A stretch of DNA of 24,632 nucleotides, taken from positions 1 to 24,632 of the forward strand of contig JBBDIO010000164.1 in assembly GCA_040880365.1 (NCBI GenBank). Reading direction: 5' to 3'. The stretch comes from JBBDIO01 sp040880365 (GTDB taxonomy: Bacteria; Chloroflexota; Anaerolineae; Caldilineales; Caldilineaceae). Position 1 is the stretch's first letter; every line of letters begins with the position of its first letter. Position numbers and translations under genes: made by a program. Positions 1-7,619 of the stretch are shown piece by piece. A model generated the notes under the pieces. It had not been told where the DNA came from. It was given only the letters and a program-made list of their open reading frames with translations, and searched no databases.

Positions 1-33
1 CCCATCCCATTCCGCTTCGTGCCCTACCCGTGA
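1..33 (+). CDS. C-terminal tail of an upstream gene (partial)
   Basis: Frame 1 is open from the first base and ends at a TGA at 31-33, giving the tail PIPFRFVPYP. Only ten residues are visible, so no family can be assigned. The stop lies 48 bp before the next ATG on the same strand, which would fit an upstream gene in the same direction. It could equally be chance open frame. Confidence 0.35.
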   Translation, partial: PIPFRFVPYP

Positions 34-81
34 ACCAAAGTGATATGTGACTAGAAACAATTGTAAAACAGGAGAGAAAAC

Positions 82-972
82 ATGGCGCATACGCTGACTG
101 TGGGGCGCATCCGCTGTCATATTTTGAGTGACGGCATTACATTGGCCGATGGCGGCGGCTTTTTTGGCCTGATTCCGCGGGTGATGTGGGAACGCGTGGT
201 GCGCCCCAACACGCGCAACCAGATTCCCGGCGACGCCCGTTCGTTGCTCATCGAGGCGGATGCCGGGCTGGTGCTGGTGGATACCGGCTTTGGCGACAAA
301 TTTGATGACAAGTTTCGCGCGATTCTGGGGCTGGATGCGAGCACCGACCGCCTGGTCGCGGATCTGGGTGCGGCGGGGTTTGCGCCCGAAGATGTGGATT
401 GGGTGATCCTCACCCATTTGCACGCCGACCATGCGGGGGGCGCGACGCGGCGCGCCGATCCCCACGATGCAAGCAGCCCCATTTTGCCCACCTTCCCCAA
501 CGCGCGCTATGTGGCGCAGCGGCTGGAACTGGCCGATGCCAGCTTCCCCAACGAGCGTACAGCCGCCACCTATGCCGCCGCCAATTGGGAGCCGCTACTG
601 GATGCCGGTCTGTTGGATGTGGTGGACGGTCCCCAGCAGATTGGCGCGCACATCCGCACGGATCTGGCCCCAGGCCATACGGCTACGCTGCAAACGGTGT
701 GGGTGGAAGATGGCGACGCGTCGCTGCTTTTTCTAGGCGATGCGTGCAGCTGGGCTGCGCATATGAACCGGCTGGCGTGGGTGCCTTCGTTCGATGTGAT
801 GCCCATGCTCAGCATCGAGACCAAACGCCGGCTGCGCACCGAAGCCATGCGCCGGGATGCGCAATTGGTGTTTCAACACGACGCGCATGTGATCAGCGGG
901 CGGCTGGTGCAAGGTGAACGCGGCCCCGAAGTCGCGCCCGATCTGACGCGCGCCGTCTCGGAAACCGCCTAG
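82..972 (+). CDS. MBL-fold metallo-hydrolase
   Basis: This 296-residue protein belongs to the metallo-beta-lactamase superfamily, whose members hydrolyse varied substrates with one or two zinc ions. The signature HLHADH is seen at residues 112-117. Further likely metal ligands are H199 (in APGHT), D220 (in FLGDA) and a late His in QHDAH (266-269). The spacing fits the glyoxalase II/lactonase-like branch. No signal peptide is visible, so it is probably cytoplasmic. The start is supported by a purine-rich AGGAGA 5 to 10 bases before the ATG. It converges with the next gene (37 bp gap, no clear terminator). The substrate cannot be told; a lactonase or a generic esterase-like hydrolase are both possible. 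Confidence 0.9.
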   Translation: MAHTLTVGRIRCHILSDGITLADGGGFFGLIPRVMWERVVRPNTRNQIPGDARSLLIEADAGLVLVDTGFGDKFDDKFRAILGLDASTDRLVADLGAAGFAPEDVDWVILTHLHADHAGGATRRADPHDASSPILPTFPNARYVAQRLELADASFPNERTAATYAAANWEPLLDAGLLDVVDGPQQIGAHIRTDLAPGHTATLQTVWVEDGDASLLFLGDACSWAAHMNRLAWVPSFDVMPMLSIETKRRLRTEAMRRDAQLVFQHDAHVISGRLVQGERGPEVAPDLTRAVSETA

Positions 973-1009
973 CCGGCTGTTGGGCCATGTGCGGCACTTC
1001 ATACGCGCA

Positions 1010-1966
1010 TCAGCGAATGTGGGCGAGCAGCTCTGGCGCAAAGTGGGCCAACTGGGCGCGCAGGCGCAGCAGCGCCAGGTCCTGGGCTTTGGCTTCCAGC
1101 ATGATATCAAAGGGCCGGTTGGCGATGCGCTGGGCCATTTGGACAAAGTGAATAAATTCAAAGGGGTTGATGAAGTCGCTGTGCTGGTTGGGCAGCGGCA
1201 TTTGCAGCACAGGCGTGCCCTGGCGCATCAGCACGCGCAGCTCTGTGCGCGAGGTGCTGAAGTGGATTTTGGGCGTCTGGCCCGCAGGCCAGGTTGCCAG
1301 GGCTGCCGTCAGCGCGGCTTCCAGACTGTAGCCGCGCGGGTTATAGCAGGCATGGTGGAGCACATCCAGCACCAGCCGCACGCCCGTGCGCCGATGGATC
1401 CAGACCAGATCGTCCATGCCGAAAAGACGGTCGTCGTTTTCCAGTGCCAGCCGGCGACGCACGCGTGCGGGCAATTTTTCATGGGCCTGTGCGAACCGCG
1501 TCCGACTGGCCTCCCCATCTTCGTGCTTGCCGCCCACATGCACCACGATCACACTGTCGTCATCCAGCCCCATAGCATCGAGCAACGCGGCGGCGTTGCC
1601 TAGTTCCTGGGCCGCGCGCGCGACCTGGTCGCGGTGGGGACTGCTCAACTGGATATAGAAGCCGGGGTGCAGGGTGAGACGGATGTTATAGAGGCGCGCC
1701 AGATCGCCGATGGCGGCCAGTTCACGCGCACAGTCGTCGATCTGATTGTGAAATTGGGGCAGCGCGGGGTGGGTGCTATAGGGCGCGAGCTGCCCTGCCA
1801 GCCGATAGCAGTGGATCTGGCGCGTGTGGAGATATTCCAGAATATCGCGCACATAGGCCAGGCTGACGCTGAGATGGGGCTGGTTTTGCCAGCGGCGGCT
1901 GTCGTGGCTGCGCAGGCGTGCGCCGCGCACTTTGACCGGGAAGCCGAGCCGAATCACAGGTATCAT
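1010..1966 (-). CDS. uvsE: UV-damage endonuclease (UvsE/UvdE family)
   Basis: UvsE nicks DNA 5' to UV photoproducts and starts an alternative excision repair pathway. At 318 residues the protein has the usual length of this TIM-barrel family. The barrel motifs are visible: YRLAGQLAPYST (54-65), LTLHPGFYIQLSSP (97-110), VVHVGGKHED (141-150), LALENDD (173-179), DVLHHA (201-206) and IMLEAK (288-293). By analogy with the Thermus enzyme, likely metal ligands are H100, H143, E176, D201, H204, H235, H262 and E291. It lies 15 bp downstream of the DUF2071 gene on the same strand, so the two are probably cotranscribed. No Shine-Dalgarno sequence precedes the ATG. The family assignment is firm. Confidence 0.93.
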   Translation of the reverse strand: MIPVIRLGFPVKVRGARLRSHDSRRWQNQPHLSVSLAYVRDILEYLHTRQIHCYRLAGQLAPYSTHPALPQFHNQIDDCARELAAIGDLARLYNIRLTLHPGFYIQLSSPHRDQVARAAQELGNAAALLDAMGLDDDSVIVVHVGGKHEDGEASRTRFAQAHEKLPARVRRRLALENDDRLFGMDDLVWIHRRTGVRLVLDVLHHACYNPRGYSLEAALTAALATWPAGQTPKIHFSTSRTELRVLMRQGTPVLQMPLPNQHSDFINPFEFIHFVQMAQRIANRPFDIMLEAKAQDLALLRLRAQLAHFAPELLAHIR

Positions 1967-1981
1967 AGAGACAGACTGACG

Positions 1982-2839
1982 CTAGGGGACGGGGGTGCCC
2001 GCGGGGGCAGGCGCGGCTATGCGGCGCAAGGGCCAGATGATCACATCCAGCCGCCGGGAAAATTGCAGGATCGGGGCGACCGGAGGCAATACCAGCCCCC
2101 CTGATTCCAGCCCCCCTGATTCCAGGCCAACCGACGCGGCCAGTGTGTTGACTTCGATCTCCGCTTCGGCAGGTTGAAGCGGCCAGGGCAAGTGATGGAT
2201 TTCACCACAGTAGAGCCGTCCCTGGGGATCGGTGGTGTAGAGCGCATAGCGTTCTGCCAGCCAGTGGTCCAGCGTGCCCGGCATGGCAGGCTGGATGCCG
2301 CCCGTGGGCCGATATACCGCGCGAAATTCGCCCGGTTGGCTGCGCGCATCGGTGCGCAGGCTGTGGTAGTGGATGTTGCCGTTGATTTCGCGGGTAGACA
2401 TGCGCGCATTGAAATAGGGCAGGTGAAAGACGGACCGCGCGATTTCCACCGCCACGGGATTGGCCGCATCCAGACTGAAAAAGAAGACCCCCGGTTTGGT
2501 CTGTTGTGTGCGCGCCAGGCTGGGCTGTGTATTTAGTTGGGGGGCGGGCAGATGCACATAGGTGCGCACGTTTAGCTCGGCAAAGGCCGACAACCAGGGC
2601 ACACCCGGCACAAAGCGTGGACGCACGCCCCGCATGTGAAAGGGCACAATGCTCAGCCAGGCGGTATCGTCGTAGGTGTCGATTTCCAGGGCGGGGGGGA
2701 TGTGGGGACGCAGCATCGCCAGGGGCACGGGCCAATGGGCAAAGAGCAGATCGTGCCAGCTTTGCACCATGCGCCACGGTTGCGTGGACATGGGCCACGG
2801 ACGGTGGGCGGTTTGTTGCAGAATCAGATCGCGAAACAT
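1982..2839 (-). CDS. DUF2071 (YqjF-like) family protein
   Basis: This protein of about 285 residues matches the DUF2071/YqjF family of soluble beta-rich proteins with no firmly known reaction. Family landmarks are LLFAHWPVPLAMLRPHIPPALEIDTYDD near the N-terminus, then AWLSIVPFHMRGVRP, then ELNVRTYV. An upstream in-frame ATG at 2869 would add ten residues. The start at 2839 is preferred because AGGGA lies 5 bases before it (2845-2849 on the + strand). Near the C-terminus a 15-bp tandem repeat gives LESGGLESGG. It is the first gene of a pair with uvsE, divergent from the glycosyltransferase. Its pairing with a DNA-repair gene suggests stress function only by context. Confidence 0.85.
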   Translation of the reverse strand: MFRDLILQQTAHRPWPMSTQPWRMVQSWHDLLFAHWPVPLAMLRPHIPPALEIDTYDDTAWLSIVPFHMRGVRPRFVPGVPWLSAFAELNVRTYVHLPAPQLNTQPSLARTQQTKPGVFFFSLDAANPVAVEIARSVFHLPYFNARMSTREINGNIHYHSLRTDARSQPGEFRAVYRPTGGIQPAMPGTLDHWLAERYALYTTDPQGRLYCGEIHHLPWPLQPAEAEIEVNTLAASVGLESGGLESGGLVLPPVAPILQFSRRLDVIIWPLRRIAAPAPAGTPVP

Positions 2840-2844
2840 GGATT

Positions 2845-2849
2845 TCCCT
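2845..2849 (-). promoter_or_regulatory. Shine-Dalgarno site deciding the DUF2071 start
   Basis: Read on the minus strand this is AGGGA, five bases before the ATG at 2839. No comparable site precedes the in-frame ATG at 2869, so the downstream start is preferred. Confidence 0.6.
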
Positions 2850-2869
2850 GCGCATAAGCGCCGCGGCAT

Positions 2870-2898
2870 TTGGCAAACACGAATGCTCTGATTAGGAT
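2870..2898 (+). promoter_or_regulatory. Promoter of the DUF2723 glycosyltransferase gene
   Basis: TTGGCA (2870-2875), a 17-bp spacer, then TAGGAT (2893-2898) fit a sigma-70-type promoter. The predicted transcript would start near 2905, about nine bases before the ATG at 2914. That leaves no room for a normal ribosome binding site, and none is seen. The -35 box sits inside one arm of a 9-bp inverted repeat (2869-2877 / 2931-2939). Confidence 0.5.
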
Positions 2899-2913
2899 AG
2901 AAGCCAGACTGAT

Positions 2914-4831
2914 ATGCGTTTTATAAATGTTTTGCCAAAATTTTCCAACAATTGGTCCATTATTTGTGTTGCATTTGTGACCAGCATGGTCTATCTGTGG
3001 ACTTTGCAGCGCAATATTGTGGGCATTTGTGAATATGACTATTGCGCCGATATCGGCGAATTCCAGATAGCATTACCGCTTTGGGGCACCGTTCATCATA
3101 CCGGCTATCCCCTCTACATGCTACTTGGCTCGCCATTTGTGAATTTATTGGCGCTGTTTGGCGTTGCGCCCACGACGGGCGCGTCGCTCTATTCGTTTAT
3201 CTGGCAACTTGGCGCGGTTTTGTTGCTCGTCTGGCTTGTGCGCCGTTTGTCGAGAAGTAATGTGGTTGCAGTGGGAATTGGCGCGGCCTTTGCCTTTATC
3301 GAACCCATCTGGATGCATGCCGTCATCGCCGAAGTGTACAGCCTAAGCATGTTTTTTGGCGTGGTCATACTCTATCTTGCATTCAGATTGAAACGAAATT
3401 GGTCAGATTCGCTGGGCTGGGCGTTGGCGCTGGTGTGTGGTCTGGCGATCTTTCATCACCGACTCTTGATTTTTCTGATCCTGGGGACCGCGATCTATCT
3501 GTTGCCGACGGCCTGGCGCACGCCTCGGTTTTGGCGTTGGTCGGGCATTGCCATATTGTGTGCGGCTGCGGGCTTTTTGCCCTATCTGGATATCCCTCTG
3601 CGCATGTGGATGGGGTCCGCGTGGACCTATAGCCAGGAGAATACGTGGGCGGCATTTTGGCATGTGTTTAATGCCGCAGAGGAATCTCAGCGACAACTGC
3701 GCGTGGTAGATTCATTGGCCGCGCTGCGCGAAGCCGTGCTGGAAGTGGGCCAAACCGNNNNNNNNNNGCCAAACCGTGGTGCACGATCTGACATGGCCCG
3801 GCGCGCTGGTGATTGGCCTGTCTACCCTGCAAATCTTCTGGCGGCGCACCTCCATACTGGTGTGGTTTCTGGCGGGGATCGTTGTCAGTAATGCGCTGTT
3901 TCCTATGCTTTTCCCGCGTTTGCATCTGACCCAACCAAGCCTGATGTTTGCCTATCTTGGGGGTATGTTGCTGGTGGCGGTGTGGTTCGGGCGGCTGCGA
4001 CCGGTGTGGCGGCATGGGGCAGGGATTCTCTGTATCGCGTGGGCGGGGTGGCTTGCCGTGCTCCACGCGCCTTTTATTATGACATTGACCGATGATAAGA
4101 CCGGCGTGGCCTATGCCGCGGCTGCCGAGCGTGTGGATGCGCCACCCGGTTCGGTCCTGATGGCGCCGTGGGGATCCGCCTATTTTGTTTTGGCCTACGC
4201 ACATTTGGTAGAAGGTCGTATGGCGGATTATCGGGTCGTGGATCATCGCGCCGATTTTCGTACGCTCACACAAAATGGTACACAACCTGTCTATACCCAT
4301 GCCAGCACGCTCTATCTCTTTGGGGCCGACTGGTGGGCGCAACACATTGATGTGCCCTTGCAAGTGGTTTCGGCAGGCCCGAATATGGTCAAGCTCGCCG
4401 TACAGCCGTTCGAGGAAGCGTCGACAGCGGGGCATATCCTGGGCGATGGCATTGAGCTGGTCGAGTGGCGCGCACAGCCATTCAATGAACAGGAATTGCA
4501 TGTTACTCTCTATTGGGCCGCCACCGACTACCCCCAGGGCAGTTATAGTACCTTTGTCCATGTAACCGATCAGGATGCGATTGGTGGTCCCGAAGATTTG
4601 TTGGCCCAAAGTGATTATCATGTGCCGGTCTATGGGCGTTATCCCACAACCGAATGGCAACCCGGCCAGCTGGTGCGCGAGGATCATGTTCTGGCGATGC
4701 CGCCCGACCGCCTGCCGCGTACGATTGTTGCCGGCATGTATTGGCAGGATGGCGAAGGCGATTTTCATCAGCTGGGCGCGCACACTTTTCGGGTACCACT
4801 GGACGAGTGGCAAGCCGGCCGCAATCCTTGA
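2914..4831 (+). CDS. DUF2723-type GT-C membrane glycosyltransferase (interrupted by an N run)
   Basis: This is one gene broken only by the assembly. The left part (2914-3757) carries the DUF2723 signature ADIGEFQIALPLWG followed by HHTGYPLYMLLG at residues 45-72, where the acidic D46 and E49 are the likely catalytic loop. Many hydrophobic spans follow, as expected of a polyprenyl-phosphate-sugar-dependent transferase acting on the outer face of the membrane. The right part (3776-4831) holds more spans and a soluble C-terminal beta domain of a kind often seen in Chloroflexota GT-C proteins. Nine bases, GCCAAACCG, occur on both sides of the Ns. Collapsing that overlap removes 19 bases and gives a continuous frame of 632 residues (junction EVGQTVVHDL). 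The substrate is unknown. Confidence 0.87.
3758..3767. other. Scaffold gap of 10 N, probably a false gap
   Basis: Ten N separate two contig ends that share the nine bases GCCAAACCG (3749-3757 and 3768-3776). The ends probably overlap rather than being apart. Joining them restores the glycosyltransferase frame; leaving the Ns in place shifts it. Confidence 0.9.
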
Positions 4832-5170
4832 TCTCGAGTAATTTGGTTTGACGGTTTTATACTCCATGTTTTATTGCCCCATGTGTGTTCTTCCCATCCT
4901 CACACTTTTTTATCTCTGATTGTCCCTCTTTCCAGAATCTTTATGCTTTATTTTTTGTTGCAACTTTGATTTGGTTGCAACCTTTTGCCGCGTGCCTCGT
5001 ATTGTTGAGCACAGAGAGTTGAGGCCCGCAAATGCGCCCGGAAAAACAGGGGAAAACGCGAACGCGGCCCAACAAATTGTAGAAGTCAATAATCAGTGCG
5101 CGATAAACCATGTCACCGGCTTGTTTAGATGAAGTCGGACATTGAAAAGGTTGAGGATTCAGGAGGAAAC
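4832..5170. other. AT-rich intergenic region upstream of the PspC gene
   Basis: About 340 bp without a gene. It is clearly richer in A+T than its neighbours. It holds two copies of the perfect 8-bp palindrome GTTGCAAC at 4957-4964 and 4974-4981. I could not place a confident promoter or a terminator for the upstream gene, and no known riboswitch was recognised. Confidence 0.5.
5161..5166 (+). promoter_or_regulatory. Shine-Dalgarno site deciding the PspC gene start
   Basis: A full AGGAGG lies four bases before the ATG at 5171. The in-frame ATG at 5129 has no such site, so translation should start at 5171. Confidence 0.8.
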
Positions 5171-6208
5171 ATGTCTGTAGAAGAACAAACCAGCAATCTT
5201 GGCAGTAGTGGAAGCAGTAGTGGCAGTAAAAGTGACGTAGGGGTCGGACAGTCCGGCGCATCAGATGTGACATCGGGTGTGACAGGGCAGGCCCAGCCCT
5301 ATCTTTCCAGCGAGACCGGCATGGGGGAACCTCACACCCCCAGCGCGGCGACTGCGACGTCTGCACCGTCGATGGCAGCCGGCGCAGGTGAAGCTTCGAG
5401 CGAGAGTACACGGCGTATGCTCTACCGCCACCCTGGTGATACTGTATTGGGCGGTGTTTGTGGTGGGCTGGCCGATTATTTCGGCTGGGATGCTGCGCTG
5501 GTGCGGATTCTGTGGGTCGTGCTGACCCTGGCGACCAGCGGCGGCGGTCTGCTGGCCTATGTGGCGCTGTGGATTTTGCTGCCTGTAGGCACCATCGGCG
5601 CCGGCCAGGAACGCCCGGCCACGCTGGAACTCAACGAGCGCAATCTGGGCCGCGCGGCGTGGCTGCTCATCGGTTTGGGCGCGATCTGGCTGTTGGGCAA
5701 TGTGGGCATTCTGCCCTGGATCTGGGGCGGTTTCTGGCGGGTGGTTTCGGTGGTCTTCTGGCCGTTGCTGCTCATCGGCGTCGGCTATGTATTGCTGCGC
5801 TATATGGGTAAGACCAACAACTGGCGGTCGGGCTTTGGGAATCGGAGCGAACAGGTGAAGTCTTCTGTAAAATCTTCGGTGGGCGAGCGTATGCCAACCC
5901 GCGAGAGTGTGAAAAGTTCTTTCCACCAGATGCGCCACAAGTTACCGCTGAAGCGCAGTCGCACCGACCGCATCTGGATGGGCGTCTGTGGCGGCATCGG
6001 GCAGCGTCTGGGGCTGGATAGCAATCTGGTCCGTCTGATCTGGGCGGCCTTCAGCGTCGGCAGTATCGGTATGGGGGTTCTGCTCTATATCATCGCCGGT
6101 CTGCTGCTGGTAGAAGATGCGCCTGCCGGCCAGTTGAGCTATGCAGACGATACGGCCCACGACGTGCAGATTGTCGATGCTACGTCTGCGTCCAGCCGTT
6201 CCGCCTAA
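5171..6208 (+). CDS. Membrane protein with two PspC domains
   Basis: The 345-residue protein opens with a Ser/Gly-rich polar stretch (1-80). Next comes a PspC domain at about 82-140 (LGGVCGGLADYFGWD, then VRILWVVLTL and VALWILLPVG). Two LiaI/DUF5668-like hydrophobic segments follow at about 160-212. After a polar linker, a second PspC domain lies at about 262-318 (WMGVCGGIGQRLGLD, VRLIWAAFSVG). PspC proteins sense or respond to envelope stress in the phage-shock and Lia systems. No PspA gene or Lia-type two-component pair is adjacent, so the role here is inferred from family only. It ends 43 bp before a strong terminator. Confidence 0.88.
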   Translation: MSVEEQTSNLGSSGSSSGSKSDVGVGQSGASDVTSGVTGQAQPYLSSETGMGEPHTPSAATATSAPSMAAGAGEASSESTRRMLYRHPGDTVLGGVCGGLADYFGWDAALVRILWVVLTLATSGGGLLAYVALWILLPVGTIGAGQERPATLELNERNLGRAAWLLIGLGAIWLLGNVGILPWIWGGFWRVVSVVFWPLLLIGVGYVLLRYMGKTNNWRSGFGNRSEQVKSSVKSSVGERMPTRESVKSSFHQMRHKLPLKRSRTDRIWMGVCGGIGQRLGLDSNLVRLIWAAFSVGSIGMGVLLYIIAGLLLVEDAPAGQLSYADDTAHDVQIVDATSASSRSA

Positions 6209-6251
6209 CCCGCTTCGTCTAATCGGTCAACTGTATTTCAGAAGTAATATC

Positions 6252-6304
6252 AAAGTGAATAAAAAAGTCCGGGCACAATTCGCCCGGACTTTTTTATTCG
6301 CTTT
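6252..6304. terminator. Strong bidirectional Rho-independent terminator
   Basis: Arms 6252-6274 and 6282-6304 pair over 23 positions with one G-U wobble, around the loop ACAATTC (6275-6281). The core is GTCCGGGC/GCCCGGAC flanked by an A tract on the left and a T tract on the right. It therefore ends transcription of both convergent genes, PspC (+) and YtxH-like (-). Confidence 0.95.
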
Positions 6305-6315
6305 TACCCTCTGAT

Positions 6316-6546
6316 TCAGGGCAGCGCGGTGGGATTGGGTTTCTGTTTGGCGGCTTCAAATTCCAGCCGCAGTTCCAGCTCGCGGGCATCCGCGGCTTTT
6401 TCGCCCTCTTCCAGTGCCCAATCCAGGCGTGACCGATAGGTCTTGTCGAATTTGGTAGCCTGGGCAGGTGAAAAGAGGTAGTCGTAGGCCAATCCGGCGG
6501 CGGCACCGACGGCGGCACCCACAAGAAGATAGATTGTTTTCGACAT
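6316..6546 (-). CDS. Small YtxH-like membrane-anchored protein
   Basis: The 76-residue protein starts with MSKTIYLLVGAAVGAAAG, a single Gly/Ala-rich membrane segment, then YDYLFSP and a charged, probably helical tail rich in Glu, Arg and Ala. This layout resembles the YtxH family of small general-stress proteins. The start at 6546 is chosen because GGGAG precedes it by about eight bases; an upstream ATG at 6609 gives a less likely polar extension. It is the last gene before the bidirectional terminator and lies 121 bp after fpg. Function is unknown. Confidence 0.7.
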   Translation of the reverse strand: MSKTIYLLVGAAVGAAAGLAYDYLFSPAQATKFDKTYRSRLDWALEEGEKAADARELELRLEFEAAKQKPNPTALP

Positions 6547-6667
6547 ATTGTTGCTCCCAAATATGGCTGATTTTGTTGCAATTATGCGCGTGTCGGGGCG
6601 GGAAGTCAAGCGAATCGGGCAGGTGCGTGCGCGTGCAGATCATATGTGGTTGAGCCGTCCCGGCCTT

Positions 6668-7606
6668 CTAATCGTGGCGCGGTTGGCAGGCCGGGCAGTA
6701 GTGGGTGCTGCGCTGGGCAAGCGTGATGCGCGCTACGGGTGTCTGGCAGACGAAACAGGGCTGTCCTGTGCGCCGAAAAACCCGATGTTCTTCCTGAAAG
6801 CCGCCGGGGCTGCCCGATGGACGCACGTAGTTTTGCAGCGCACTGCCGCCCAGACTGCTGCCCTGGCGGGCGATGCCTTCGCTGAGGACGGCGCAGACCG
6901 CGGCGTGCAGTTTTTCCAATTCACTCGGCGTCAGCGTGCCGCCCGGTTGGGTGGGGTGAATGCCGGCGCGAAAGAGCGCTTCGTCGGCGTAGATATTGCC
7001 TACGCCTGCCACAATCGCCTGATCTAGCAGCAGGGCTTTGATGCTGGCGTGTCGGGTGGCAAGTTTCTTGCCCAACCCACCCGGCGAAAAGTCGGCGGAG
7101 AGTGGCTCGGGGCCGAGCCGGGCAAGGACGCTTTCCGGGGTCTGTGTGAGCCAGATGCGCCCGAACTTGCGTGTATCTACAAAGACCAGGCGATCCGGGC
7201 CGCCCGGCACGGGTTCCAGATCAAATACAACATGGGTATGTTTGTCGGGTAGAAAATCACCGGGCACCAGCAGCAACTTGCCGGTCATGCGCAGATGCAC
7301 AATCAGCGTCCAGGCTTTTTCTGTGCCTGTAACTGTGTCGGTGCGAGAAGGCGTGTCGGTGCCAGTAGGTGGTTCAGCCGCGGCGACGGTATCTGTGGTG
7401 TGGGCTTGGGTCAGCCCCAGCAACATATATTTGCCGCGGCGGTCGAAGCTCTGAAAGGTCTGGCCCACGATGCTGCGTGTAAAATCGGCCACACTCGGCG
7501 TCGCAATCGTGCGCGGCCAATTGACCTGGGCGCGGCAGATGCGCCGTCCGTGCAGCTGGGGCGCAAGCTCGCGCACATAGGTTTCGACTTCGGGCAGTTC
7601 AGGCAC
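6668..7606 (-). CDS. mutM: Formamidopyrimidine-DNA glycosylase (Fpg/MutM)
   Basis: Fpg excises oxidised purines such as 8-oxoguanine and cleaves the abasic site. The mature N-terminus PELPEVETYVREL is intact, with the catalytic P2 and E3 (numbering from Met). K59 lies in RRGKYMLLGL, GVGNIYADEALFRAGIHP is at 201-218, and the zinc finger has Cys at 284, 287, 304 and 307 with the DNA-contacting R299 in AQRSTHYC. The protein is 312 residues, against about 270-280 usually. The extra length is a Thr/Asp-rich insert at about 68-98 between two beta strands of the N-terminal domain. It follows the anti-sigma gene by 13 bp on the same strand. No Shine-Dalgarno is visible, but the start is fixed by the MPELPE sequence. 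Confidence 0.96.
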   Translation of the reverse strand: MPELPEVETYVRELAPQLHGRRICRAQVNWPRTIATPSVADFTRSIVGQTFQSFDRRGKYMLLGLTQAHTTDTVAAAEPPTGTDTPSRTDTVTGTEKAWTLIVHLRMTGKLLLVPGDFLPDKHTHVVFDLEPVPGGPDRLVFVDTRKFGRIWLTQTPESVLARLGPEPLSADFSPGGLGKKLATRHASIKALLLDQAIVAGVGNIYADEALFRAGIHPTQPGGTLTPSELEKLHAAVCAVLSEGIARQGSSLGGSALQNYVRPSGSPGGFQEEHRVFRRTGQPCFVCQTPVARITLAQRSTHYCPACQPRHD

Positions 7607-7619
7607 CGGCAGTCACTGC

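Noticed and set aside
3758..3767. Frameshift or pseudogene in the glycosyltransferase
   Set aside because: The break is explained by the N filler between overlapping contig ends; collapsing the shared nine bases restores the frame.
4848..4863. TTGACG followed by TATACT as a promoter for the PspC gene
   Set aside because: The two boxes are only four bases apart, far from the 16-18 needed.
3668..4867. 399-codon open frame on the minus strand across the N run
   Set aside because: Antisense to the glycosyltransferase, and continuous only because the Ns are read through.
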